From Branchiostoma belcheri (Eukaryota > Chordata > Leptocardii > Amphioxiformes > Branchiostomatidae), in the NCBI RefSeq assembly GCF_001625305.1, contig NW_017802525.1, positions 1,033,221 to 1,097,220 on the forward strand: a stretch of 64,000 nucleotides of DNA. The letters are read 5' to 3'. The first letter of the stretch is position 1, and each line of letters begins with the position of its first letter. Under the pieces are notes generated by a model, which did not search any database, was not told the DNA's origin, and worked only from the letters and a program-made list of their open reading frames with translations. This document shows, piece by piece, positions 31,144-43,700 of this stretch. Position numbers and translations under genes: made by a program.

Positions 31144-34100
31144 ACATAGGTATTTAATTAAATCTTGGTGCTGTGTGATATTGTAAATATGTGCTGCAGA
31201 ATAAGGATTTATTTGATGAACCATGAGAGTATAGCAACTGCATAGGGACAGAACAAGAAGATGTGATGCAAGCTGCAAAGGACAGTTTTGTTATGCAATA
31301 CAAAATTGTAGCTTTTTTAAGGGTAAGCAGTCAAATACTGGATACTTTTAGTACTGCTACATGGCAATGGACATGTGCCATTCCTGTGCTGTACCTACAT
31401 GTAGTCTTCTTTTGAACTGACAACCATGCCTGGAATCAGTTAGAAACATAAATATGATATTTCTGTGGAAGTATGGCCTAGCATACATGTATGCTTAATG
31501 TGACAGAAATGTAACCATTTAGCTGCTACTTGTGTCACAATTTTGCATTCTCTGTTTCCAAATTGTTGTGGATATTAAGTTCCACGGTATATAAATCGAT
31601 GTAATACATTCAAGAAGACAGAAAGTGATTCAATTGTCTGTATGTTGACCATGATTTTGACTGCGAAATAAAAAGATAACTGGTAGGTGTGTGTGTTGTT
31701 GCAGTTCCTCGTAACATCGGCAGGAGGCGTTAGTGAGTTGAGCACGGATAGTTGGTTCGTCCAACCAACTACCGATAGGGGTGACTGTATGAAGAGAGTA
31801 TTTTGCAAGCAAAAATTACAGCGTTTTTGCTGGTAGAAATCTTATATTTCAATATTATTCCGTTAAATATTAACGTGATTGTTGCCAACAATAGCTTAAC
31901 AAGGACGTACCCTTACTTATTGTTTTAGATACGTTTGTTTACAAGACCCCCAGAATGTCACGCAATGGTACGGTCCGTGTAATTGTACCACGTGACCCGG
32001 TTGCTAACTCGCCCCAGGACGCCGTGCGGTGTTGGAGACCGCTAGTTCAGGTGAGTTACCTGCGCGTTTTCACCTCAAAATTCACTTTTTTCGTCAACTT
32101 TTGGCCAAACTTGACACTTTTGCATGATCATGCGATGTTTGCGACCGACAGAATACCTGTATCCGGTGTCAGTTTCCCCGCAGTGTAAATGTTACAAATT
32201 TGTTGCCATTCCCCGCTAGTTAGTTTGACTGCTACAATCCCGCCGCCTTTGTAGTGGCAAATCCACCGGGATTGCTACAAATCTACCGACTATTACGTTT
32301 CCGTAGTGATATCTTAATGTCATAAGAACGCGCAAAACCGCCCAAGACGCCGTAAACTTGCAGAAAATGGTCTTATTTTTCTCAAGGCGTCTTTGCGGGA
32401 GGCAGAAGTCATTAGATCCCAATCTGAGGTCATTTATTTCCCGGTTGTAGCACTTTTGTTACCTACGAACAAAAACAGGTGTGTTATTGTGGGAATGATA
32501 GATGGATGAGTAATTATACGGGAGAATTTGAAAGATCCAGGTCGAAATGATGACTACACAAAAGCATAAATTCCCCAAGGAGGCTACAGGATATAACCAA
32601 AACAAATCGACTTCTCATTATACAGATTGCAACAATGATTATGTAGCAAAACAGATGGACTTCATCAGTGGTTGCCTGGTTATGTGTGTAATATGAGTGG
32701 AATTATATTAGGCCGCAATAATTCAATTAGCTGTTTCTTGAATCAGTTCTGGAAAAAAAAAGCAACGGTGGCCTCGGGGTGCAACAAACAAAGTATCTTG
32801 ACAACGGAAAGTATTTCAGTCAAGGAGGTTCTGCTTGCTTGCTGCATTAATAAGGTTTTACATTTTTGCCTAAATTAAATCATAAGGTCCTTGTAGCCTT
32901 CATTGCATGCCAAAAACTGGGGGTCTTCGTGGTCTTTGGGATCTTTTATGTGCTATTTTCTGATTGCATATAGACAACATAGCCAGTCTGGTTGAATTAC
33001 CCCCGTATTTTAGAACTGGGCTAATCAGAAAACAGCCGAAGACCACCAAATCCCAGTTCTATAAGCCTGCTACAGAGGCTAAGGTCCTTGTATCTACAGA
33101 CTAAAAACATGCTAGTATCATGCAGACTCTAATATATAGAGGATGATTGTTTAAAGTAAAAATAGCCTGAAACAACAGCCCTCGCTGGAAACATAATTCC
33201 CCCTTAACCTCGGAATAGCAGCGGCCGATGTTATTCCAGCCACATGATACCATCTTTGTACTTCAGCATGTTTTTCCTTGAAGTATTAACAAGTAGTACC
33301 AGGTTACTAACTAAACCTTGCAATAATAACTGAAGAGATGCACTTAACCTTCAAGTTTCTGGATAGATTTCAATGATGATAGATTATAGGTTTGTGCTGG
33401 ATGTTGATACTGCTGTAACACAGAGAATGGAGTAACTCGAAGGTTGACTCTGACCCCCAGGAATCGAACCCGTGCTGCTCGCGCAGCGTGTCAACTCACA
33501 ACCAGCGCACAAACCGAATCACCCAAAAGATCCAGGATACCTTGGGCGGGTAGTTGACTATTCTTACTAAATGTACCTGCTATTCTTAGTAAATGTTAGG
33601 AGTACAGAATATCATCTCTCCATGCAAACACATCAGGTAACAGGAAAATCTTAACCTTAGACCTGAAACAGCTAATAACTCACTGGTAGTGTAGCCAAGT
33701 ACTAAGAGTAGTAGGACCTTTGAACTACACTTGATCCTTTTATTGCCATCATATTCTTATTCACTAAACATCGTAACAGTAATGCATTCAGGTTTCGTTG
33801 TACTGACCGTAGATTCGCCTCAGTTTGAAGATGTTGTCTTTGAGCCAGTGTTTAAAACCTTAATAAAAACAGGACATCAGAAAATTGTGTAGGTTATGTT
33901 ATGTGCTATAGGTTTTATACAGTGTATTGTGTAACTTTTATGACTCCAGGAAGGCTAAGTGTACGTAGTATTATTACGTTGTGCTCACTAATTGAGATCT
34001 GTCAGGCAAACAAATAAAAAATCAGAAAATTTGCTTTTGATAACATCCTTACTAGTACAACATGTACATCATTCTTATTTTTTAAAATTAAGAACTAGAT

Positions 34101-34775
34101 TGTAAGTATTTCCAGCCCCCCACCCCTCCCCATGCCACCTGTTACAGGTTTGTGTACAGTTCAGTGTTGCTATTGACTTAAGCACCGAGTTATCCAAACA
34201 ACCCTCCACTCTATCACCCCTCAACCATAACAAGGGCTGGATCAAGAGGGAAACAAGTCAGAACAAGACTCTCCTTTCTTTCTTTCCTTCTTGCTGTAGA
34301 AATAGACTTGGTACAACAAATATATAAAAACTTTCACAGATTTACCTACTATGCTTCAAGTACAAAATGTTCCAGGGCATTTTAATGTAGCAGAAGTATA
34401 TAATATTGTAGGAGCAATGTCACTCTCAGTGTGCAATTGGAAAATGCCGAAACAACGTGTTGTTTTAACTGACAACTCTTAATGATTATAGTATTGAATT
34501 TAAGTGAAAACCATTCATATAAAGATCTGGTCCCAAGGCAAAAATGAATATACAAAAATTGATTCAGGAAAGAGGTCTTCAATGAAATTCTAAACCTTCC
34601 TGGTCAACAATGCTTTGATCTTCCGTAATGACATTTTTTTCTTCTTGATATTTCCAGAAAATGCAGTAAGATGTGACCATGGCAGCAGTCACCTGATGCA
34701 GTAACCAAGGAGACGACCAATCACAGCCCAGCATTCTATAATTCAAACGTCACCAGCAGCAGTTCTCCCATTGCC
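31144..34775. other. intergenic and 5' non-coding region of the LRR gene
   Basis: The LRR gene's coding start exon has an acceptor at about 34670 (tttccag). It contains an in-frame TGA upstream of its ATG, so 5' UTR exons must exist upstream. A CpG-rich stretch at 31930-32400 with a donor after CTAGTTCAG (32049) is a reasonable promoter plus first exon (inference). A decayed tRNA-like segment is at 33465-33545. Nothing else coding is recognised. Confidence 0.4.
33465..33545 (-). repeat. tRNA-like (SINE promoter) remnant
   Basis: On the minus strand a B-box-like GGGTTCGATTCC lies about 40 bases after an A-box-like TTCGGTTTGTGCGCTGG. No convincing cloverleaf or acceptor stem, so I treat it as a decayed tRNA-derived SINE head rather than a tRNA gene. 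Confidence 0.4.
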
Positions 34776-37700
34776 ATGGCGACCCAGGTGCGACTCATCA
34801 GCATGTCTCGAGGCAGCAGTACCTCGCTGGACCAGCCAGACGACATCCAGGCCGAGGTGAGCCTCCGTTGCCATAGTTACGGGGTTGCCATGGAGACATA
34901 ACCTTTTCACTAGGCTATTCGAGAGTAGCTGTGATTTAGCCCCCTACACTGTTTTTCAACCGGTGCAGGGGTTTTGGGGGGAAGAACCTTCATAAACCTT
35001 CAAAAAAATGAAAATATTACTTAAGAATGAAGATATGACAAAGGGAATACAAAATATGCAAGAAATAGTGTCTCTGGGGTTATGAGCTACAAAATCTTTT
35101 TGGGGGAGAATACCAGACCCCCTATATAATGTTTTTGGGACTCAATGCGTGACTTGCACCGCGGAAGTTGCCCTTCTGTACCTGATCCCTATGCTGTGAA
35201 AAAATCCTGGTGAGAACCTTGAATCCTTGTTGCTGAGCTGGAAAGAGGAATGTGTGCTTGTGTGGGAAAATGGCTGTTTCCTTGCTGTGGGCATTTTGGT
35301 GGCAGAAGGCACACCTGGAGTGACACCTGTTGCTTCTGTGATCCTCAAGCTTTGATGTGGTTGTACATGTATTCCAATGGGACAGGTGTATGTTAGTGGC
35401 AGTGTGAGAGATAATCTTCCTATTCCCTGTGTCTGTACAGGTGTATGTGAGTGGCAGTGGGAAGTTCTGTCTTAGCCTCCACGGCCGCGAGCTGTGTGAG
35501 ATTCCACCGGACATCTTCAGCATGGAGGAGCTGAACTGTCTGTTCCTGGGAAACAACAGCATCAGCCATGTACCCAGGGACATCAGGAAACTCAAGAATG
35601 TACAGGTGAGTACACTACAAACTACAGGTACCACACACTGTCAGGTACAGGTGAGTTGAACACTACAAACTACAGGTAACACACAGGTACAGCTGAACTG
35701 TCTGTTCCTGGGGAACAACGGGATCAGCCATGTACCCAGGGACATCAGGAGACTCAAGAATGTACAGGTGAGTACACTACTACAGGTAACACACAGGTAC
35801 GGGTGAACTGTCTGTTCCTGGGGAACAACGGGATCAGCCATGTACCCAGGGACATCAGGAAACTCAAGAATGTACAGGTGAGTACACTACTACAGGTAAC
35901 ACACAGGTACAGGTGAACTGTCTGTTCCTGGGGAACAACGGGATCAGCCATGTACCCAGGGACATCAGGAAACTCAAGAACGTACAGGTGAGTACACTAC
36001 AAACTACAGGTAACACACAGGTACGGGTGAACTGTCTGTTCCTGGGGAACAACGGGATCTCACATGTACCCAGGGACATCAGGAGACTCAAGAATGTACA
36101 GGTGAGTTCACTACACACTACAGGTACAGGTGAACACACTAGAAACTACAGGTAACACACAGGTACAGGTGAACTGTCTGTTCCTGGGGAACAACGGGAT
36201 CAGCCATATACCCAGGGACATCAGGAGACTCAAGAATGTACAGGTGAGTACACTACAAACTACAGGTAACACACAGGTACAGGTGAACTGTCTGTTCCTG
36301 GGGAACAACAGCATCAGCCATGTACCCAGGGACATCAGGAAACTCAAGAATGTACAGGTGAGCAGGAGGAAGCCCTCTGTGTATTGAGATGGTGATACGT
36401 AAGCAGTACACTAAAAACTATAGGTACATGATGGTTACAATCTTATGGCAAGTTCTTACTGACCAAAGTGCTTGAAATGAAATGTACAATGTCATGATAT
36501 GTCAATGCCTCCTATAAAATTTAATGTATATATAGGAGTGTATCTATGCTTTATACCCAGTCTCGGGGTACCATCGTAGTTAACTAGTCTGTACAAGGGG
36601 AGTTTGGGAGCCATGGAAATACCAACAAGGATGACGCCCAGGTTATCCTTGGTTATTGCTGACTTGTTGTATTGACAAGTGTAACTGTGACATTGTGATG
36701 TCACGTTCTTAAGTTTTCTTAAGATTTTCAGACATGTCTTGATGATGCTTGCTATTGTAATTCCTCCAGGTCCTAGCTATCCAGGATAACCAGCTGCCCT
36801 GCCTGCCCCCCACCATGTTCAGTCTCCATGCCATGAAGGTTCTGGAGGTCAGCGGCAATCAGCTCACAGAGTTACCCCGCGACGTCGGGAACCTCAAGCA
36901 CCTCAACCAGCTGTACGTTACAACTCTCGTCAGCAGTATGATTTTATAAGTCTATTGTTAGTAGTTTTTAAAAAATTCACATAACTGACAAAATGCTCAC
37001 AACTGAAACTGTCTTGAACCTTGACAGCATAATAATCATGTAGTATGTACTTAAACTTACTTCCCCAAAAGCTCAGAGGCTTTCATTTCATTTCTATACA
37101 ATGGCACAACATTAGGCCTGCTAGGGATTTGAACCCTCTGAGGTACCTTTAAATCTTTCATACGGTTGCAGGCACAACATAAGTGGTATTCGTACCCAAA
37201 ACCTTTAACCTTTAGGGTTATTGTTAGGGTTGGGGCTATGGCTGTACATGGTTGGACAAGGTTGTAGTTAGGTTAGGGTTAGATCAGGAATAAGGGTTAG
37301 GGTTGTACATACATTGTCCCATCTCCGTTTCCCCAGGTATGCGAACAGAAACCTCCTGTCCTCCCTCCCTGATGAAGTCTGCTCACTGCAGCAGCTGGAG
37401 GTTCTGGATTAGGGTTAGGGTCTAAGGGTTAGGGTTAGGGTTAGAGTTATGGTTGTACATACATTGTCCCATCTCCGTTTCTCCAGGTATGCAAACAGGA
37501 ACCTCCTGAGTTCCTTACCTGATGAAGTCTGCTCCCTGCAGCAGCTGGAGGTCCTGGGTTAGGGTTAGAGTTAGAGTTATGGTTGTACATACATTGTCCC
37601 ATCTCTGTTCCTGCAGGTATGCAAACAGAAACCTCCTGTCGTCCCTGCCAGATGAAGTCTGCTCGCTGCAGCAGCTGGAGGTCCTGGGTTAGGGTTAGAG

Positions 37701-40700
37701 TTATGGTTGTACATACATTGTCCCATCTCCGTTTCTCCAGGTATGCGAACAGAAACCTCCTGTCGTCCCTGCCAGATGAAGTCTGCTCCCTGCAGCAGCT
37801 GGAGGTCCTGGGTTAGGGTTAGAGTTAGAGTTATGGTTGTACATACATTGTCCCATCTCTGTTCCTGCAGGTATGCAAACAGAAACCACCTGTCGTCCCT
37901 GCCAGATGAGGTCTGCTCGCTGCAGCAGCTGGAGGTCCTGGGTTAGGGTTAGGGTCTAAGGGTTAGGGTTAGGGTTAGTGTTATGGTTGTACGTACATTG
38001 TCCCATCTCTGTTCCTGCAGGTATGCGAACAGAAACCTCCTGTCCTCCCTGCCTGATGAAGTCTGCTCGCTGCAGCAGCTGGAGGTTTTGGGTTAGGGTT
38101 AAGGTTAGGGTTAGTGTTATGGTTGTACATACATTGTCCCATCTCTGTTCCTGCAGGTATGCAAACAGAAACCTCCTGTCCTCCCTGCCTGATGAAGTCT
38201 GCTCACTGCAGCAGCTGGAGGGTCTGGGTTAGGGTTAGAGTTAGAGTTATGGTTGTACATACATTGTCCCATCTCCGTTTCTCCAGGTATGCGAACAGAA
38301 ACCTCCTGTTGTCCCTGCCTGATGAAGTCTGCTCCCTGCAGCAGCTGGAGGTTCTGGGTTAGGGTTAGAGTTAGAGTTATGGTTGTACATACATTGTCCC
38401 ATCTCTGTTCCTGCAGGTATGCAAACAGAAACCTCCTGTCCTCCCTGCCAGATGAAGTCTGCTCCCTGCAGCAGCTGGAGGTTCTGGGTCTGAATGATAA
38501 CCAGCTGACCTCACTTCCCCCCGGGGTCAGGAACCTCACCAAGATGAAGATCCTCGGACTCGACAATAACAGGTCAGTTTTTGTTTTATGCACTTGTTGA
38601 AAGGCCCCGGGTTTGAATCCTACCATGTCACCGATCTTGTGCCCTTGGGAAAGGCACTTAACACGACTTTCCTCACTTCACTCAGGTGTAGATTTATAAC
38701 AAGTACCTAGTTTCAGTTAGGGATGTCCCTTGGATAGGACGTTAAATGGAGGTCCCGTGTTTGAGAGAGTCACACAGCATGCATGTTAGAGAACCCACCG
38801 CACTTATCGAAAAGAGTAGGGGACCTTCCCGGTGTGAGTGGTTCAAACCTTACAGTCTGGTCTCAGGGTTGACAGTCACCTGTTCCACAAATGCGGTAAA
38901 TCTTCATTAAAAAAATAAATAAAAAACTTTTGTCTGTATCTGTATCTGTATAGCCGGTATAACTGCCTTTCGGCGTAACACACCAGCTTTGCAGGCACGC
39001 GGCGCGGCGGCAGCTAGCTACATTAAACCAATCGACTTGTTACACCTAACCCTTGAACTTCTAACTCTAGACATTGTTTAAAGCTATCTATTGACAATGT
39101 CCCTAGCTAACATGGTCTCCCACGGCTGGTCTGACATTAACACGGTCTCCCCCTGCTGTTCCCCCTGCAGACTGGAGCGCGTGCCGAAGGGCATCTGTGA
39201 GCTGGACGAGCTGATCAAGCTGGGACTGTCGGGGAACGGGCTGAAGCACCTCCCGGCCGAAATGGAAAACCTGTCCAACCTGCGGGAACTCTTGCTCAAC
39301 GATAACGAGATTCAGTACCTGCCTGTACAGGTCAGTCAAAGAACTGGATCATGTTTGTCGATAAAGAATCTTAGAGCTTCTAAAACTTCTGAAACTGCTT
39401 ATTTGGCCCTGTCTGAGAATTAGGTGTTCATCAGTACTGTTATGTAGTATGGTTCCTCTTTTATATCTGAGACGAATGTGAATTTTGACCATTGTGGGAG
39501 CACTATTTAGCCAGGCTGTCACAAAGCAGGGCCTGCATGCCCTTTTTCATTAACCATTTTTCATTATGGGCTATTTTAAATTCACCGTTAATCGTTGCCG
39601 GCCTGCTCTAATTCAACGTTACGCATTATCAGTATAGCCTATCAATTTACTGATAAGCGTTACTGACCGCCCTGAACTTACCATCAAGCGTCAGCCCTGC
39701 TGAATTTACCGTTGACTGTTGCCAGGACCCCCATGCAGACCCTCACAAAGGTGCTCCCTTGGTTCATCATGTTTTAACTGTTGACCCATGAACTACAATG
39801 ATTGACATTTGCCTTTCTCTGACCTATCCCCCCACAGCTGTACTGGCTGGAGTGTCTGGAGGAGCTGGCCCTGTCCAACAACCAGCTCAAGTCTCTCTCC
39901 CCGCAGATCAGCCGGCTCAAGGAGCTGCGCATCCTCGGACTCAACAGTAACCACTTAGAGGTACGTTTAGTTTGTTCATTGTTGAACATTAGACATCCAT
40001 GTACTAATGAGGTAGTACTCAACAAAACAGCTATAATACTCAAGCAACTGGATAGATTTTGAAAACTGTCCACTACTTTTTGTCTGTGGCTGACAGGATG
40101 GCAGTTTTCAAAATCTATATCTAGTTGCTTGGGTAACTGTATTCTTGAGTTTTGTTTGTTTGTTTGTTTATTTGTTTGTTTGCACAAACATTAACATACA
40201 TGAGGGCATAACAGACCAGTTTGGTACAGTGAGTACAAGATACATAAGGCCAGACTGTAGGGTTCAATTCACCCCTACTGTTTTTTGATAGATGTGGTGG
40301 GATCCAAGACAATGTCCCTAACCAAAGCTAGCTACTTCCACCTTCAGTGAGGACTTTATATGCTTCTGTATTCTTTCTGGAAATCCAACAGACTTGACAG
40401 CAACTGCCTAAATGCTTTACCTTAACACTTACAGTGAGATAGTGTAAGACAATTGTACAATTTATTATTACCCGGAATGTTCACCTCTGTTCTGACACCT
40501 CTGCCACAGGTCCTGCCGGATGAGATTTGTGAGCTCGGTAATCAGTAAAGTAGGGAGATATTGTTACTGAGGTGTGTTCTTGCATGTCTAGGTCCTGCCG
40601 GACGAGATTTGTGAGCTCGGTAATCAGTAAAGTGGGGAGATATTGTTACTGAGGTGTGTTCTTGCATGTCTAGGTCCTGCCAGATGAGATTTGTGAGCTG

Positions 40701-43700
40701 AGTTACCTGGAGACATTAGGACTAGACAGTAACCGACTGAAGGCCTTACCTGAGCACATGGCCAGTCTGGTCAACCTGAAGGAACTGTACATCGGAAATA
40801 ACAGCATCGAGTATATCCCAGACGATATCTGTATACTCACAGAGCTACAGGTTAGTATGTTGACCTTACATGTTACATGAATGTCTGTCATTGTTACAGG
40901 TTGTAGCCATCAGATTGCTACATGTTACATGTCCTTGTTACAGATTGTAGCCATGAGATTGCTACATGTTACATGTTTGTGTTACAGATTGTAGCGATGA
41001 CAGGTAACAAGATCGACTCATTACCAGTGGAGATCGCTAACCTGAAGCGTGTTCAGCAGTTTGGACTGAACCATAACCAGATGCCTGTTTTTGTTACAGA
41101 TTGTAGCCATCAGATTGCTACATTGTACATGTTACATGTTTTTGTTACAGATTGTAGCGATGACAGGTAACAAGATCGACTCCCTGCCAGTGGAGATCGC
41201 TAACCTGAAGCGTGTTCAGCAGTTTGGACTGAACCATAACCAGATGTCCCACCTGCCGCTGGGCATGTGCTCCATGTACGACCTGCAGCTGCTATCACTG
41301 GAGGGCAACAGGATCCCTGAACTGCCGTAAGTTTTACTATTTATTTTATTCTTTGGGTCAGGCCAAAGGCCTATGTAAAAAAGAGGAACATCAACAAGTG
41401 TACAAATACATGGATAAAGAGACTCTTTTTACACAACCAAGTCTTTTATTCATCCGACGTTTTGGTTACAGTCTGTCACCTTCCTCAGGGCAATTCTGAC
41501 TGGTTCACATCGCACTGCAGCACAGGTGTCTCTGCTATAGATGCATTCCCAAATGTACAATATTTACATATCTACACATGCATGATTCAGACGGTCACCA
41601 AAACATCGGTTGAATAAAAGACTCGGATGTATAAAAAGAGTCTCTTCACTCAGTGTCTTACAAATCTGATGAAACTATTCATAGAAGTTCTTTTGTTCGT
41701 TTCCAGGCCGGAGTTTTCCAACCTGGTCCACATCAAGCAGCTTGAGCTGAGCAGCAACGCGCTGGAGGACTTCCCAGACTGCCTCTGTGTGCTGGTCCAG
41801 CTCGAGTATCTGGGCATGAACAACAACCAGGTCAGAGGTCAACCGTGATGGCCTGAAACGTGTCAAGCCATATAACATGAGTGTCCATAATATCACCAGG
41901 GTCCATAATATCACCACCTTGAGAAATAGTGTGCTTAAAGATATTTTTACTGCAACATACCCTAGGTATGTACATTTGAGGTGTGCAGGAGTGCATACCA
42001 AAAGTATGTTGCAGTAAAAATATCTTAAAGCACACTATTTCTCAAGGTGGCGATATTATGGACCCTGGTGATATTATGGACACGGATGTTACATGGCCCT
42101 GGCAAATACATGACTCCTAGGGTACTTGAGGGTTTCCAATATACCTGGGACAAGGGGTGGGAGGGGTTTGGTCGTGATGTGGGAGACTAAACCTAACCTA
42201 AACCCAATCGTAAATCTAACCCTACCCCTGACCAATGATCCCAACTCTAACCTTAACTCTCACACCAACACTAACCCTAACCCTAGCCCTAAAAACACCT
42301 GACCTCTCATGTATGTGGCAGCTCAAGGATTTTGGCTTAAGACTGTGCCACCAAGCTGTAGAAAACATTCTGGGGCATTTAGAACTTTATAGGAAAATAT
42401 TTTGATATCATATCCCTACAGTTTCATCTCACACATTTGTGTTAGATAGCTGTTTTACACACTGTTTTAAATCTAAAACCAAACTCCTCCTGGATGTAAA
42501 AGGTAGAGGTAAAGGAAGTCATTTTTGAGGCAGTAGTGGGAGTGGTTTGCTTGCTAGCCTGGTGCTGTCCCTGGTGCTGAAATATCAGTGTTGTTCTTAC
42601 ATCTAAGTGTATTGTTTGAGAACCAAAGATATAAATTAGTGTGGCAATACAGACTGCTTGCGGCCTATTATCATTACCACAGATAAAAAGTAAAAGTTGT
42701 CCTTTTTTAGCTGTAGGGGAAGTGGGTTTTTAATCCACTGTGTCTAGGGCATGGTATGGTATTGGAAGGCTGAGCCCATCCCTCTCCTTCCACTGCCTTT
42801 TGCCTCCCCAACCACAGTCAGGTACCCATTTTACACCTGGATGAAGGAAGAAAGTCTTGTAAAGATTTTTCCTAGGACACAATATCTAGCCAGGAATGCC
42901 AGGGATTGAACCACTGAGTGTGTATATGATTTTGTTGTATCTGTGCTGCATATTCAGGGCAAAATTTCAGCACATAACCTCCTAATGAATTATGATAAAA
43001 TCCTGGTCGTGTTTGTTGTCCTTCCCCTGAGTGTTTCATGTTGCCTGTCCTGTAGGTTGACCAGGTGCCAGCTGAGATCTCACATCTACGGAAACTCAGA
43101 GTTCTGCTGCTCAACGGGAATCAGTTCAGGGAACTACCCAAGGAGGTCAGAACTATAAACATAAAAACCTAGTGGATTAGCAAGACTATGCTTGACTGAT
43201 AAACTAGTGGATGTGCCAACCACTAAGTATCTGATACCAGCCCAGAAAAAAACAAGAAACAGCCAGAGTTATCAACCAAGAATTGAGATGTTCAAAATCT
43301 CTTATTTTCCAAGAACTATCATAGAATGCCACCAAGCACAGTTTGGGCATCATCATTAGAAAGCTTTAAAAACTCCTGCAATAAAATGTGCAAACATTGA
43401 GTGTAACAGGTTGTTCGGTGTGATGTAGCCAGCTGCCGATGCGCTGCGTGCCTGCGAAGCTGGTGTGTTATGCCTAAAGACAGTCATTACAGGTTATACC
43501 GAATCGGATACAGATACATTGTAGACTTCTAGATACATGTTGATATCGTAGAGAAAAAGCTACAGACAAATAATGATGGATCAGATTGTACAAAAATAAA
43601 CACGGATTTGGCTTGCCAATGTAGTTCATAGTTACACTTTTGAAATAACAGTCAAGAACATACTATCACATCTATCGTAACTATTATTCTGAAATTTTGG

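Noticed and set aside
31955..32049. Possible first coding exon MSRNGTVRVIVPRD of the LRR gene
   Set aside because: A donor follows, but the next LRR-gene exon contains an in-frame stop before its ATG, so this cannot be joined as coding. At most it is a 5' UTR exon or a separate transcript.
35641..36347. Long minus-strand open frames with repeated SLGTWLIPLFPRNRQF
   Set aside because: They are the antisense of the tandem LRR cassettes; the periodicity keeps several frames open.
37195..37440. Functional telomere sequence from TTAGGG runs
   Set aside because: The runs are short, degenerate and flanked by gene sequence on both sides; interstitial repeat.
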